A DNA stretch of 64,000 nucleotides from Nocardioides ferulae (GCF_003660455.1 NZ_QZVR01000021.1:38533-102532); one strand, 5' to 3'; shown: positions 38,326 to 47,377, numbered from the stretch's first letter. Numbers and translations: made by a program. The notes: generated by a model not told the origin, from the letters alone.

Positions 38326-39590
38326 GCCGCCGCCTCCCGCATCGACGCGCGGGCCCGGTGGTAGACCTCGAGGGTGGCGGCGGCGGTGGCCTCCCAGGAG
38401 AAGGTGCGGGCATGGGCGAGCGCGCCGGCCTCGAGGCGCCGCCGGAGTGCCTCGTCGGCGACCACCCGGAGCAGGGCGGTGGCCCAGGTGGCCGGGTCGT
38501 GGCCCTCGACCAGCAGCCCGCTGCGCTCGTCGCGGACCACGGTGGTGAGGCCGCCGACGGCGGCGGCGACCACGGGGGTGCCGGTGGCCTGTGCCTCGGC
38601 GGCGACCAGCCCGAACGACTCGTTGTAGGAGGGGACGGCGACCAGGGTGGCGGCCGCGCACCAGCGCGCCAGCTCGGCCTGGGAGACCGGCGGCACGAAC
38701 CGGACCACCCCGTCGGGCCCGTCGAGGCCGAGCTCGGTGGCGAGCTGGGCCAGCGACTCGGGGTGCTCGAGGCCGCTGCCGGAGGGGCCGCCGACGATCG
38801 GCACGACCAGCCGGGAGCGCAGCTCGGGGTGGCGGGCCAGCAGCACCGCCACCGCGCGCAGCAGCACGTCGGGCGCCTTCAGCGGCTGGATCCGGCCGGC
38901 GAACATCAGCACGGCGGCATCCTGGGGCAGCCCCAGCTCGGCGCGCGCGGTGGCCTTGTCGCGGGGCTGGAAGACCGACAGGTCGACGCCGGGGTAGACG
39001 ACCTCGACCCGGCCGGGGTCGGCGTCGTAGAGGTTGATCAGCTGCTTGGCCTCCGCGTCGGTGTTGCCGATCAGCATGTCGGCGGCCTCGACGACCTGCT
39101 CCTCACCGATGATCCGGGCGGCCGGCTCGGGAGCGTCGCCGTCGGCGAGCGCGGCGTTCTTCACCTTCGCCATCGTGTGCATGGTGTGCACCAGCGGCAC
39201 GCCCCACCGGTCGCGGGCCAGCGCGCCGACCTGGCCCGAGAGCCAGTAGTGCGAGTGCACCAGGTCGTAGTGGCCCACCGGATGCGCCGCCTCGACCCGC
39301 AGCACCTCACGGGCGAACGCGCACAGCTGGGCGGGCAGCTCCTCCTTGGTGAGGCCCTCGAACGGCCCGGCGTGGACGTGCCGCACGGTCACCCCGTCGT
39401 ACGCCGTGACCTGGGGCGGCAGGGCCGAGCTGGTGGCGCGGGTGAAGATGTCGATCTCGACCCCGTGGGCGGCGAGCCGCTTGGCGAGCTCGAGGACGTA
39501 GACGTTCATCCCGCCGGCGTCGCCGGTGCCGGGCTGGTCGAGCGGCGAGGTGTGCAGGCTGATCATGGCCAGGCGCCTCATGGGGTCCAC
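38322..39590 (-). CDS. mshA: D-inositol 3-phosphate glycosyltransferase MshA
   Basis: First committed enzyme of mycothiol synthesis; transfers GlcNAc from UDP-GlcNAc to 1L-inositol 1-phosphate. GT4, GT-B fold: N-terminal SLHTSPLDQPGTGDAGGMNV, HSHYWLSG, and the C-terminal donor site FAGRIQPLKAPDVLLRA, then ESFGLVAAEAQATGTPVVA (EX7E). Very close to mycobacterial MshA in the first motif. Two starts are possible: GTG 39590 with AGAGGA 4 nt upstream (chosen) or ATG 39581. Longer frames lack support. Downstream overlap couples it to YbjN. Confidence 0.94.
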   Translation of the reverse strand: MDPMRRLAMISLHTSPLDQPGTGDAGGMNVYVLELAKRLAAHGVEIDIFTRATSSALPPQVTAYDGVTVRHVHAGPFEGLTKEELPAQLCAFAREVLRVEAAHPVGHYDLVHSHYWLSGQVGALARDRWGVPLVHTMHTMAKVKNAALADGDAPEPAARIIGEEQVVEAADMLIGNTDAEAKQLINLYDADPGRVEVVYPGVDLSVFQPRDKATARAELGLPQDAAVLMFAGRIQPLKAPDVLLRAVAVLLARHPELRSRLVVPIVGGPSGSGLEHPESLAQLATELGLDGPDGVVRFVPPVSQAELARWCAAATLVAVPSYNESFGLVAAEAQATGTPVVAAAVGGLTTVVRDERSGLLVEGHDPATWATALLRVVADEALRRRLEAGALAHARTFSWEATAAATLEVYHRARASMREAAA

Positions 39591-39778
39591 ATCGTCCTCT
39601 TCTGCCTCTGCCGGGTCCGGTCCCCGGGGTGCGGTCGGCGGGGCGGCCGCTCGGCGGCGCACTCGTCCATCGACCTGCAACCAGCGTGTGCCCTTTCCGA
39701 TTCCCGCGGGTGGGTGTCGCATGCGTCTCGCCGTCGCGCCGAGCAGCGGGCTTCCCACGCGTTCTTCCCTACCCCCGC

Positions 39779-40204
39779 TCAGTGGGCGTGGGTGCCCCGG
39801 TCGCGTCGGGTGGCGCGGCGGCTGCCGGCGCGACGCGGCGCCGGGACCTGCGGCGCAGGCCCCACGGGCACGGCGGCCCTGGACGCCGCCCGGGCCCGGA
39901 CCAGACCGGCCACCGCGATGAGCATCGCGGCACCGCCGGCGACGCCGTCGACGGCGGGGTCGGCGTCCAGGCCGTCGCGCACGACCTCGAGCACCGACCA
40001 GACCAGCAGCGGGAAGGCCACGGCGACCAGCGCCTGCAGCCAGCCCGCGCTGCTCGAGACCAGGCGGGTGCCGGCGGCGGCGAGCGCGAGCGCGAGCAGC
40101 GCGAGACCGGCCCAGTGCAGGCTCTCCTCCTCGAGCAGCGCGCCGCCCACCCAGCAGCCGCCACCGAGCAGCCCGGCGACGGCGGCGAGGACGGTGGCAC
40201 GCAT
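39779..40204 (-). CDS. Small membrane protein of unknown function
   Basis: 141 residues with four likely membrane helices (TVLAAVAGLLGGGCWVGGALL, LHWAGLALLALALAAAGTRLV, LQALVAVAFPLLVWSVLEVV, VAGGAAMLIAVAGLV) and a basic C-terminus (RRAGSRRATRRDRGTHAH). No family recognised. The ATG has GAGAGG 8 nt upstream; the 28-residue longer frame is mostly Thr-Pro repeats and unsupported. It stands alone between mshA and an SDR. Confidence 0.75.
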   Translation of the reverse strand: MRATVLAAVAGLLGGGCWVGGALLEEESLHWAGLALLALALAAAGTRLVSSSAGWLQALVAVAFPLLVWSVLEVVRDGLDADPAVDGVAGGAAMLIAVAGLVRARAASRAAVPVGPAPQVPAPRRAGSRRATRRDRGTHAH

Positions 40205-40381
40205 GGGCAGGACCTCTCGGCAGCGGCCGGCCGGGTGGGCCGACGGGGTGGGCGTCGGGGTGGGGGCGTCGGGGGTCGATCCGGGCACGGATCGGGGGGA
40301 CGCCCCGAGTGTGCCACCGTCACCCGGCCGGGTTCGAGGGTCAAGACGGTGAGCGGGACGCCCTCCACGACAATGGGCGCC

Positions 40382-41179
40382 ATGACCGAGACCGTCGCCT
40401 CGCCCACGACCACGTCCTCACCCAGCCCCGGCACCCGCCTCGCGGTGGTCACCGGCGCCAGCAGCGGCATCGGCGCGGCCACGGCACGGGCGCTCGCCGC
40501 GGCGGGCTTCCGCGTGGTGTGCGCCGCGCGGCGTACCGACCGGATCGAGGCACTCGCCGCCGAGATCGGCGGCCTGGCGGTGCGGTGCGACGTCACGTCG
40601 GCCGACTCGGTGCGCGAGCTGGCCGCCGCGGTCGACGCCACCGACGGCTCCTTGCACGTGCTGGTGAACAACGCCGGCGGTGCCTTCGACGCCGCGACCG
40701 TGGAGGACGCCGACGCCGCCGACTGGCGGGCGATGTACGAGGTGAACGTGGTCGGCCTGATGCAGGTCACCCAGGCCCTGCTGCCCGCGCTGCGCGCCAG
40801 CGGCGACGGGGTGATCGTGAACGTCGGGTCGACCGCCGGGCGGGTCGCCTACGAGAACGGCGGCGGCTACACCGCGGCCAAGCACGGCACCAAGGTGGTC
40901 ACCGAGACGCTGCGGCTGGAGCTGTGCGGCGAGCCGATCCGGGTCTCCGAGGTCGCCCCGGGCATGGTGCGCACCGACGAGTTCGCGCTCGTGCGGTTCG
41001 AGGGCGACCAGGACCGCGCCGCCGCGGTGTACGCCGGGGTGCCCGACCCTCTGGTCGCCGAGGACGTCGCCGACGCGATCGCCTGGATCGCCACCCGGCC
41101 CAGCCACGTCAACATCGACGAGCTGGTGATCCGGCCCCGCGCGCAGGCCGCCCAGCACAAGGTCCACCGCCAGGCCTGA
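40382..41179 (+). CDS. SDR-family NAD(P)-dependent oxidoreductase
   Basis: Classical SDR: TGASSGIGAATA (cofactor motif), CDVTSADS, NNAGGAFD, catalytic Ser in NVGSTAGRVA and Tyr-Lys in GGYTAAKHGT, and GMVRTDEFALVRF after it. The AARRTDR segment suggests NADP preference. It resembles YdfG/serine-dehydrogenase-type SDRs (late motif PSHVNIDELVIRP), but the substrate is not certain. ATG 40382 is chosen because GACAAT lies 7 nt upstream; an in-frame ATG at 40373 overlaps that box. Its last codons and stop are duplicated downstream. Confidence 0.9.
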   Translation: MTETVASPTTTSSPSPGTRLAVVTGASSGIGAATARALAAAGFRVVCAARRTDRIEALAAEIGGLAVRCDVTSADSVRELAAAVDATDGSLHVLVNNAGGAFDAATVEDADAADWRAMYEVNVVGLMQVTQALLPALRASGDGVIVNVGSTAGRVAYENGGGYTAAKHGTKVVTETLRLELCGEPIRVSEVAPGMVRTDEFALVRFEGDQDRAAAVYAGVPDPLVAEDVADAIAWIATRPSHVNIDELVIRPRAQAAQHKVHRQA

Positions 41180-41282
41180 GCCTGCGTTGTGCCTGACGCG
41201 GTGGAGGTCGAGCGAGCCCCGCGGCCGACGGAGGAGGGCGCGACGGGCGGGTCGAGACCCCACCGCCAGGCCTGAGCCTGCG
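41164..41282. repeat. 23-bp direct repeat flanking a GTCGAG-type repeat at the SDR 3' end
   Basis: CCACCGCCAGGCCTGAGCCTGCG occurs at 41164-41186 (SDR tail plus stop) and again, identically, at 41260-41282. The 73 bp between carry GAGGTCGAGCGAGCC...GGGTCGAGACC, a dispersed repeat type seen at 59330-59500. Looks like an insertion bounded by a duplicated target, or a slipped duplication. Confidence 0.85.
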
Positions 41283-41430
41283 AAGTCTCGGCAAGCTCGA
41301 CCACTGCCCCCGGGTTTCGGCAGGTTCGACCACCGGCCAAACTCGACCCCCGGGTCTCGGCAGGCTCGACCACCGGCCGCTCGACCCCCGGGTCTCGGCA
41401 GGCTCGACCACCGGCCAGACTCGACCACCG
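41283..41430. repeat. Tandem GGTCTCGGCAGGCTCGACCACC repeats
   Basis: Four imperfect copies of a roughly 36-bp unit (CGGGTCTCGGCAGGCTCGACCACCGGCC and variants) follow one another. Related single copies are at 52003-52044 (reverse) and in the gpgS tail. The remaining bases to the racemase gene hold CAGACT (41514-41519), a leaderless -10 box. Confidence 0.8.
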
Positions 41431-41526
41431 GGCGGCTCGTCCGCCTGTCGAGACGCGTGGGGACGAAGGTCCCGAACCGGGGCACGGGAGGTGGCACTCG
41501 GCCGCGGGGATGGCAGACTGCGGCGC

Positions 41527-42216
41527 GTGCAGACGATCGGACTCATCGGTGGCATGAGCTGGGAGAGCAGCGCGGTCTACTACGAGGCGCTGAACCGCGG
41601 CGTGGAGGACCGTCTCGGCGGGCTGAGCTCGGCCCGGACCGTCTTGTCGTCGGTCGACTTCGCCGAGGTGACCCGGCTGCAGCGCGAGGAGCGCTGGGAC
41701 GAGGTCGCGGCGCTGCTCACCGAGGCGGCCCGCGGCGTCGAGCGCGCCGGCGCGGAGTTCCTCCTGCTGTGCACCACGACGTTCCACCGGGTGGCCGAGC
41801 AGGTCGAGGCCGCCATCGACATCCCGCTGCTGCACCTGGCCGACGTGGTCGCCGACGCCTGCCGGGCCGAGGACGTCGAGTCGGTGGCCTTCCTCGGCAC
41901 CTCGTTCGCGATGTCGCGCTCGTTCTTCACCGACCGGCTCGCCTCGCACGGCCTGCAGGTGCTGGTGCCCGAGGAGCGGCACCACGAGACCGTCGACCGG
42001 ATCATCTACGACGAGCTGGTGCACGGCAAGGTCGACGACGGCTCCCGCCGCACGGTGCTGGCGGTCATCGAGGAGCTCTGGGACGCCGGCGCCGGGGGCG
42101 TGGTGCTCGGCTGCACCGAGCTGGAGCTGCTGGTGCGCCAGGCCGACAGCGACGTGCCGGTGTTCCCGTGCACGACGCTGCACGTGTCGGCGGCGCTCGA
42201 CCGCGCTCTTGCCTGA
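41527..42216 (+). CDS. Aspartate/glutamate racemase-family protein
   Basis: Cofactor-independent two-cysteine racemase fold: GLIGGMSWESSAVYYEALNR is the family start, the first Cys lies in LLLCTTTFHRVAEQ and the second in VVLGCTELELL. The usual CNT near the first Cys is CTT here. It resembles broad-specificity amino-acid racemases such as YgeA. Length 229. The GTG start has CAGACT 7 nt upstream. Confidence 0.9.
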   Translation: MQTIGLIGGMSWESSAVYYEALNRGVEDRLGGLSSARTVLSSVDFAEVTRLQREERWDEVAALLTEAARGVERAGAEFLLLCTTTFHRVAEQVEAAIDIPLLHLADVVADACRAEDVESVAFLGTSFAMSRSFFTDRLASHGLQVLVPEERHHETVDRIIYDELVHGKVDDGSRRTVLAVIEELWDAGAGGVVLGCTELELLVRQADSDVPVFPCTTLHVSAALDRALA

Positions 42217-42251
42217 GCTCGACCCGGCTCACGTGCCGATCACCCCCTGAC

Positions 42252-43586
42252 TCACCTGCCCTCTCGTCGGTCCAGCAGCAGCCCCGCGAGGCGCCGTAGG
42301 TCGTCGGTCAGCGCCTGCTCGGGCAGCACCGCGTGGTGGCCGCACACGTCGAAGGTGTAGACGAACCGGTCGGGCTGCGCCGTTCCGCCGGTCACCGCCG
42401 CCAGGTCGACCCGGTCGGCGAGCGCGCGCAGCTCCGGCGCCCGGGGGTCGTCGGTGTCGAGGTCGACCTCGCCCTCGGCGACCAGGCCCGCGAACCCTCC
42501 GGTACGCCGCACCCGCACCACCCCGCGCGGCTCACCGCCCGGCGCCGGCACCGGTGGCGCGGGAGTGTCGTCGGGGACCACACCGACCTCCGCCCAGGCG
42601 TCGCGGACCTGCTCGGCGGAGCCGCCGGCGGCCGCCACCGTGGCCGCGGCGAACCCGGCGAAGCCGGTGTCGGGGCCGACCCGCCCGCCGGTGAGCGCGG
42701 CGTACCAGATGGCGCCGGCGCCCTCCCACGATGAGCCGCCGAGAGCGCGCGCGGCCAGCACGAACGCCCGGTTGGGGATGCCGGAGTTGAGGTGCACCCC
42801 ACCGGAGTCGTCGTCGGTGTGGACGTAGTCGTCGAGGTGGGCCGGCTGCGGGTCGCGCCCCAGGGCGGGGTCGTCGTAGGCGGTGCCGGGGGCGGCCATG
42901 TCGCGCAGCGCGCGGGCGTCGACGCCGGGCCGGAAGAGGCCCTCGCCGATCAACCAGTCGGCCTGGGCGGCGGTCTGCCCGCGCAGCCGCTGCTTGAGGC
43001 AGGCGGCGAAGACGTCGCACAGCGACTCGTTGAGGGCGCCGGACTGGTGGGAGTAGACCAGCCCGGCGGTGTGCTCGACGACGCCGTGGGCGAGCTCGTG
43101 GCCGAGCACGTCGACCGGCTTGGTGAAGCGTTCGAAGACCCGGCCGTCGCCGTCGCCGAAGACCAGCTGGGTGCCGTCCCAGAACGCGTTGGCGTAGTCG
43201 CGGCCGTAGTGCACGGTCACGCTGACCGGGGCGCCGGCGCCGTCGTAGGAGCGGCGGCCGAAGACCTCCTCGAACAGGGCGAGCGCCGCGGTGACCCCGG
43301 TCGCGGCCTCGTCGACGGCCGGGTCGCCGACGTCGGGCTCGCCGGTGGCGCGCACCGCCCGGCCCGGGAGCGTCTCGGTGTTGTCGGCGGTGTGCACGGT
43401 CCAGGCCCCCGCCTGCCGCTCGGCCGGCGGGGTCGGCGTACCGCCTCGGACACCGGCCCGCGCCGCCCGGGACGCACGGGACGCACGGAACCCCTCGTCG
43501 ACCGCCAGCGTCGCCGCCGCTTCCGCCTCGGCGAGGTGGCGCAGCAGGTAGGGCGGGACGAACGAGCAGCCGGTCCGAGAGGTCAT
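42252..43586 (-). CDS. Protealysin-like M4 metallopeptidase with C-terminal emfourin-like domain
   Basis: Thermolysin-family protease without a signal peptide. The N-terminus CSFVPPYLLRHLA is the PPxLL-type propeptide of protealysin-like enzymes. Zinc site: His163, Glu164, His167 in GHELAHGVVEHTAG, Glu187 in GALNESLCDVF, later DDSGGVHLNSGIPN. From about residue 353 the chain leaves the M4 fold and shows VVRVRRTGGFAGLVAEGEVDL...FVYTFDVCGH, resembling emfourin, the protein inhibitor normally encoded by a gene beside protealysin. Here inhibitor-like domain and protease form one chain of 444 residues. Probably cytosolic or released non-classically. Confidence 0.87.
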   Translation of the reverse strand: MTSRTGCSFVPPYLLRHLAEAEAAATLAVDEGFRASRASRAARAGVRGGTPTPPAERQAGAWTVHTADNTETLPGRAVRATGEPDVGDPAVDEAATGVTAALALFEEVFGRRSYDGAGAPVSVTVHYGRDYANAFWDGTQLVFGDGDGRVFERFTKPVDVLGHELAHGVVEHTAGLVYSHQSGALNESLCDVFAACLKQRLRGQTAAQADWLIGEGLFRPGVDARALRDMAAPGTAYDDPALGRDPQPAHLDDYVHTDDDSGGVHLNSGIPNRAFVLAARALGGSSWEGAGAIWYAALTGGRVGPDTGFAGFAAATVAAAGGSAEQVRDAWAEVGVVPDDTPAPPVPAPGGEPRGVVRVRRTGGFAGLVAEGEVDLDTDDPRAPELRALADRVDLAAVTGGTAQPDRFVYTFDVCGHHAVLPEQALTDDLRRLAGLLLDRREGR

Positions 43587-43631
43587 GGGACGAGGGAACC
43601 GCAGCCCACCGACACCGGCAAGGCTACGGCG

Positions 43632-44105
43632 TCAGTCCTGCGGCGCGCGGTCCGGCGGGAACCCGCCGGTGGCGACCGGGCCCCACCGCTCGACGGTGAT
43701 CCGCAGCAGCGACTTGCCCTGGCGGCGCATCGCGGCGCGGTACTCCTCCCAGTCGGGGTGCTCGCCGGCGATGCAGCGGAAGTACTCCACCAGCGCGTCC
43801 TCGGCCTCGGGGTCGGGCATGTCGAGCACCTCGGCGGTGCCGTCGACCTGCACCCAGGCGCCGTTCCAGTCGTCGGAGAGCACCATCACCGAGCAGGCCG
43901 GGTTGCGGCGCAGGTTGGTGGCCTTGGCCCGGTCGGGGTAGGTGGAGACGACCAGGTGGCCGTCGGCGGACACCCCGCCGGCGACCGGGGACATCTGGGG
44001 ACGGCCGTCGGCGCGGTGAGTGAGCAGCACGAACTGGTGGCGCGGGCGGACGAAGTCGAGCAATCCCTCGAGGTCGACGCGCTCGTTCCTGGCGATGGTG
44101 ACCAT
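43632..44105 (-). CDS. PPOX-class F420/flavin-dependent oxidoreductase-like protein
   Basis: 157-residue split-barrel flavin-binding fold. Segments FVLLTHRADGRPQMSPVAGGVSADG and VVSTYPDRAKATNLRRNPAC are typical of actinobacterial PPOX proteins that use F420 or FMN. Substrate unknown. The ATG lies 6 nt after TAGGCT (minus strand 44112-44117), a leaderless start. Confidence 0.85.
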   Translation of the reverse strand: MVTIARNERVDLEGLLDFVRPRHQFVLLTHRADGRPQMSPVAGGVSADGHLVVSTYPDRAKATNLRRNPACSVMVLSDDWNGAWVQVDGTAEVLDMPDPEAEDALVEYFRCIAGEHPDWEEYRAAMRRQGKSLLRITVERWGPVATGGFPPDRAPQD

Positions 44106-44175
44106 GCCGCCAGCCTAGGCCGGGGCCGGACCGGCACCGGCGTCACCGGCGTCGCGCCGGGCCGACGGGTGAAGC

Positions 44176-45630
44176 TCAGGGTTCGTCGGCCACGATCGCC
44201 ACCGCCGCGGACTCGGCGGTCGCCGAGCCCTTGCGGTTGCTCGCGGTGACCTCGCAGACCAGCGAGACGCCCACGTCGGACGAGGTGAGGTCGTAGACCG
44301 GCCCGTTGCCGGCAACACCCGACCCGACGGTCCAGGCGAACGTGTACGACGGGGAGCCGCTCCAGGTGCCCGGGTCGCACTCGAGCCGGTTCCCCGGCGA
44401 GGGGGTGCCGGTGATCTCCGGGGGCGCGAGGTTCTGGGGCAGTCCGACCGGGGACGGGTCGTCCGGGTCGTCCGGGTCCTGGCCGCCGCCACCACCACCC
44501 GAGCCACCACCCGAGCCGCCGCCACCGGCCGGCGCCTTCACCCGCTGCCCCCAGTGGGTGTAGCCACCGACGTCCCAGCGCTGGATGCGCCGGTTGTGGG
44601 TGTCGGCGAGGAACAGGTTGCCCGAGAGCGACCCGCCGTCCTGCGGGTGCTGGGCGAGGGCCCCGGGCGACCAGAGCGACCCGAGGCGGCGGCTGGCCCG
44701 CGGGGGGTGCCCGAGGGTGCGGTAGTGGGAGAACCTGTGGTTGGCGTCGAGGACGTAGACGGCGTGGTTGGCGGAGTCGGCGACGACGACCTGGCCGAAC
44801 CGGTCGGCGGTGACCCCCGACGGCACCGGCTTGCGGCCGCCGCGTGGCCGGGGCACGCGCACGACCGTCGCCTTCGCGTGGTGGCCCAGCGCGGAGACCG
44901 AGTAGGCGACCAGCCGTCCGCTGTCGGGCAGGCCGACGAAGACCCGTGCCGGGTGCCCGGACTGCTCCGGCGCGTAGGCGATCCCGCGCGGGAAGCCGCG
45001 GCCGGGCAGGTCGACGCGGGCCAGGCGCTGGCCGCTGGTGCTGTAGGCCAGCAGGGTGCCGCTGCACCGGCTGGCGATGTAGACCCGGTTGCGGACCGCG
45101 ACGATGCCGCCGTAGCGCTCGGCGCTCGCCCGGTCCGGGCAGCTGCCCTCGTGGTGCTCGAAGTGCTCGAGCACGCGGCCCCGCCCGGCGAGCAGCGAGG
45201 CCGAGGTGCCGTAGTCGACCCACACCCGTCCGCGCCCGTAGGCGAACACGCCGCTGACGGGGCCGTCCTGGTCGAGCCCGACCCGCCCGACGACCTTGCC
45301 GGAGGAGTTGACCCGCACCAGCGCGCCGCCGCTGCGGAACCCGACGTACGACGTGCCGCGCTTGTCGACGCCGATCGCGATCGGCCCGGACGACGATCGG
45401 CCCCCGCCTCCCCCGCCTCCCCCGCCGCCACCTCCGTGGCTGTGGCCGCCGCCACCACCGGGCGAGGCGTGGTCGCGGGCGGCCAGGGCGGCCGGCCCGC
45501 CGCCGTCGTCCGCGGCGGCGGACGGGGTGACCAGCGCGGCGGGCAGGCCGAGAGCGAGCAGCGCGGCCAGGGCGCGGCCGAGCGCGCCGCGACGCGGGCG
45601 GCTCACGGGCCCGACCGGCTGCTCCCTCAC
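44176..45630 (-). CDS. Secreted beta-propeller (NHL-like) protein with C-terminal Ig-like domain
   Basis: Signal peptide (LGRALAALLALGLPAALVTPSAAA), then a His/Gly-rich stretch with 12 Gly in a row, then an NHL/SMP-30-like propeller (residues 80-385; KRGTSYVGFRSGGALVRVNSSG, ITADRFGQVVVADSANHAVYV-type blades). A Gly/Ser linker leads to an Ig-like domain (APPEITGTPSPGNRLECDPGTW). No catalytic residues recognised; probably a binding protein at the cell surface. GTG with TAACCT 7 nt upstream (45638-45643). Length 484. Confidence 0.82.
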   Translation of the reverse strand: MREQPVGPVSRPRRGALGRALAALLALGLPAALVTPSAAADDGGGPAALAARDHASPGGGGGHSHGGGGGGGGGGGGRSSSGPIAIGVDKRGTSYVGFRSGGALVRVNSSGKVVGRVGLDQDGPVSGVFAYGRGRVWVDYGTSASLLAGRGRVLEHFEHHEGSCPDRASAERYGGIVAVRNRVYIASRCSGTLLAYSTSGQRLARVDLPGRGFPRGIAYAPEQSGHPARVFVGLPDSGRLVAYSVSALGHHAKATVVRVPRPRGGRKPVPSGVTADRFGQVVVADSANHAVYVLDANHRFSHYRTLGHPPRASRRLGSLWSPGALAQHPQDGGSLSGNLFLADTHNRRIQRWDVGGYTHWGQRVKAPAGGGGSGGGSGGGGGGQDPDDPDDPSPVGLPQNLAPPEITGTPSPGNRLECDPGTWSGSPSYTFAWTVGSGVAGNGPVYDLTSSDVGVSLVCEVTASNRKGSATAESAAVAIVADEP

Positions 45631-45682
45631 CTTTCCGAGGTTAGGCCTGCCCGGCCCGCGCGACCATCCACAGAACCCCGCG

Positions 45683-47080
45683 TTATGCGGTGGGCTGGAC
45701 CACCTGTCGGGCGCGGGGTTCCGGACCGTAGACCTCGAAGTCGAAGACCGAGATCCCGTAGCGGGTCGCCCGCCGCTCGCCGACCAGCCGCACGTGCCGG
45801 GTGGTGACCGGAGCGAACCGCGCGGTGTCGTGGCCGCCGTCGCCGTTGATCGTCGACCAGACCTTTCGCCACCGGCGGCCGTCGCGCACCTCGATCCGGT
45901 AGCCGCGGGCGTACGCCGTCTCCCAGCGCAGCACCACCCGGTCCACCGTCCGCCTCCGGCCGAGGTCGACGCGCAGCCACTCGCCGTCGGCGCGGGCCCC
46001 GCTGGCCCAGCGGGTGGTGGGGTCGCCGTCGACGGCCTGCGACGGGGCGTGGCCCGGCTCGGTGCCCGAGGCCTGGGCGAGCCCGCCGCGAGCCAGGTCG
46101 TCGCCGGCCAGCGACGCGTAGACCAGGCCGGCGAGCGCGGTCATCCCCGACTCGAACGGGTGGTACTCCATCGCCTTGAGCACGTCGATCCACTTGCCCT
46201 GCACCCAGGCGTCCTCGCCCGCGCAGGCGTCGTGGCCGCGCGAGGGCCGGTAGGTGTCGACGTACCCCGCTCGCTGCCGGGACGCCGCCCGGGCGAGGGC
46301 GCGGTTGAGCTGCTTCTGCAGGCGGTCGGCCCAGACCATGTCGGCGGGCGTCATCGGCACCGCGCCGTTGGTGCAGGAGCCGCCCGCGGGCATCAGCCGC
46401 GGGTAGCCGACCACCAGCACGGTGGCGTGCGGCGACCGCTGCCGGATCGCCGCGACCGCGCGGGCCACGCTGCGGCCGGTGCGGGGCACCAGCGCGGCCA
46501 TCGTGTCGACGCCGTCGACGGTGAACTCCGCGCGGCAGGGCGCCCCGGTCGGCCGCTCGGCGGCGAGCTCGGGGCAGCGGTCGATGAGCGTGCCGAAGAG
46601 GCCGCCGTCGTTGCCGCCGATGCCCAAGGTGACCAGGTCGGTGTCGGGCCGCAGGGCCTCGAGCTGGGCCGGGGCGGTGCCGAGGATGCCCTCCTGCGGC
46701 TCGAAGAGGTGCTCGGTGCGGGCCGCGGAGCAGGACACGTCGGTCAGCTCGACCTCGAGCCGCTCGGCGAGCTTGGCGGGGTAGTTGCGGTTCGAGCGGG
46801 CGCAGGGCACCAGCGCGGTGCCGGGGATCAGCGGCCCGGCGGTGAACGAGTCGCCGAGCGCCACGTAGTGGTCGAACGGGCGGTCCGGCACGTCCGCGGA
46901 CGCGGCCGTGGGCGGGGCGAGCAGGGCGAGCGGCCCGCCGACGAGGCTCAGCGCGAGCAGCGCCGACCGATGGGACCGCCTCCTCGGCGTGGACGGCGTG
47001 GACGGCGTGGACGGCGTGGACGGCGTGGACGGCGTGGACGGCGTGGAATGGGCTGCCCAGGGCAGGCGAGACAGGCGCAC
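45683..47080 (-). CDS. Secreted GDSL/SGNH hydrolase with C-terminal discoidin-like domain
   Basis: Serine esterase/lipase: block I ALGDSFTAGP (Ser), block III GIGGNDGG, and block V with catalytic His in EYHPFESGMTALA. A C-terminal F5/8-type C (discoidin) domain (DGDPTTRWASGARADGEWLRVDLGRRR) probably binds carbohydrate. The signal peptide is odd: its n-region contains seven Ser-Thr-Pro repeats before RRRSHRSALLALSLVGG. The GTG start is supported by GGGAGGG 7 nt upstream. Length 465. Substrate lipid or acetylated polysaccharide not known. Confidence 0.88.
   Translation of the reverse strand: MRLSRLPWAAHSTPSTPSTPSTPSTPSTPSTPRRRSHRSALLALSLVGGPLALLAPPTAASADVPDRPFDHYVALGDSFTAGPLIPGTALVPCARSNRNYPAKLAERLEVELTDVSCSAARTEHLFEPQEGILGTAPAQLEALRPDTDLVTLGIGGNDGGLFGTLIDRCPELAAERPTGAPCRAEFTVDGVDTMAALVPRTGRSVARAVAAIRQRSPHATVLVVGYPRLMPAGGSCTNGAVPMTPADMVWADRLQKQLNRALARAASRQRAGYVDTYRPSRGHDACAGEDAWVQGKWIDVLKAMEYHPFESGMTALAGLVYASLAGDDLARGGLAQASGTEPGHAPSQAVDGDPTTRWASGARADGEWLRVDLGRRRTVDRVVLRWETAYARGYRIEVRDGRRWRKVWSTINGDGGHDTARFAPVTTRHVRLVGERRATRYGISVFDFEVYGPEPRARQVVQPTA
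46986..47048. repeat. Nonanucleotide tandem repeat in the GDSL hydrolase signal region
   Basis: Six perfect copies of GGCGTGGAC plus a seventh with one change; on the coding strand each unit encodes Ser-Thr-Pro. The unit is a multiple of three, so copy-number change alters length, not frame. Confidence 0.92.
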
Positions 47081-47377
47081 GGAGTTCCCTCCCGAGAGAG
47101 ACGCCGCCGGTGCGTCGGCGGCGTCACGGACATGACCCGGCCCCCTCCCGGAGCCGGCCGGCGCAACGTACTACCGGCGAGTCACTTCGTGGAAGCACCT
47201 GTCCAGGCGCGGCGGTGCCGACCGACGATGCCGCCGCTCGCCCCGGCGGCCACTACACTTCCCGGGGCCCGTCGGATCGTCCGCGCAGCAGCGCCGCCGC
47301 GCCACCGCCGCACCCGACGTCCCCGTCACGACCGCCAGCCCGGCGGACCGCCAGCCGAAAGGGAGCCCGAGCTCCGT
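47081..47377. promoter_or_regulatory. Divergent gap upstream of typA
   Basis: Contains TACACT at 47254-47259, the most likely typA -10, giving a leader of about 110 nt, and GAAAGGGAG as the typA ribosome site. I see no open frame or hairpin of note. Confidence 0.4.

Noticed and set aside
41283..41430. Tandem units considered as a CRISPR array
   Set aside because: Spacer parts are themselves repeats, unit lengths vary, and no cas gene is in the window.
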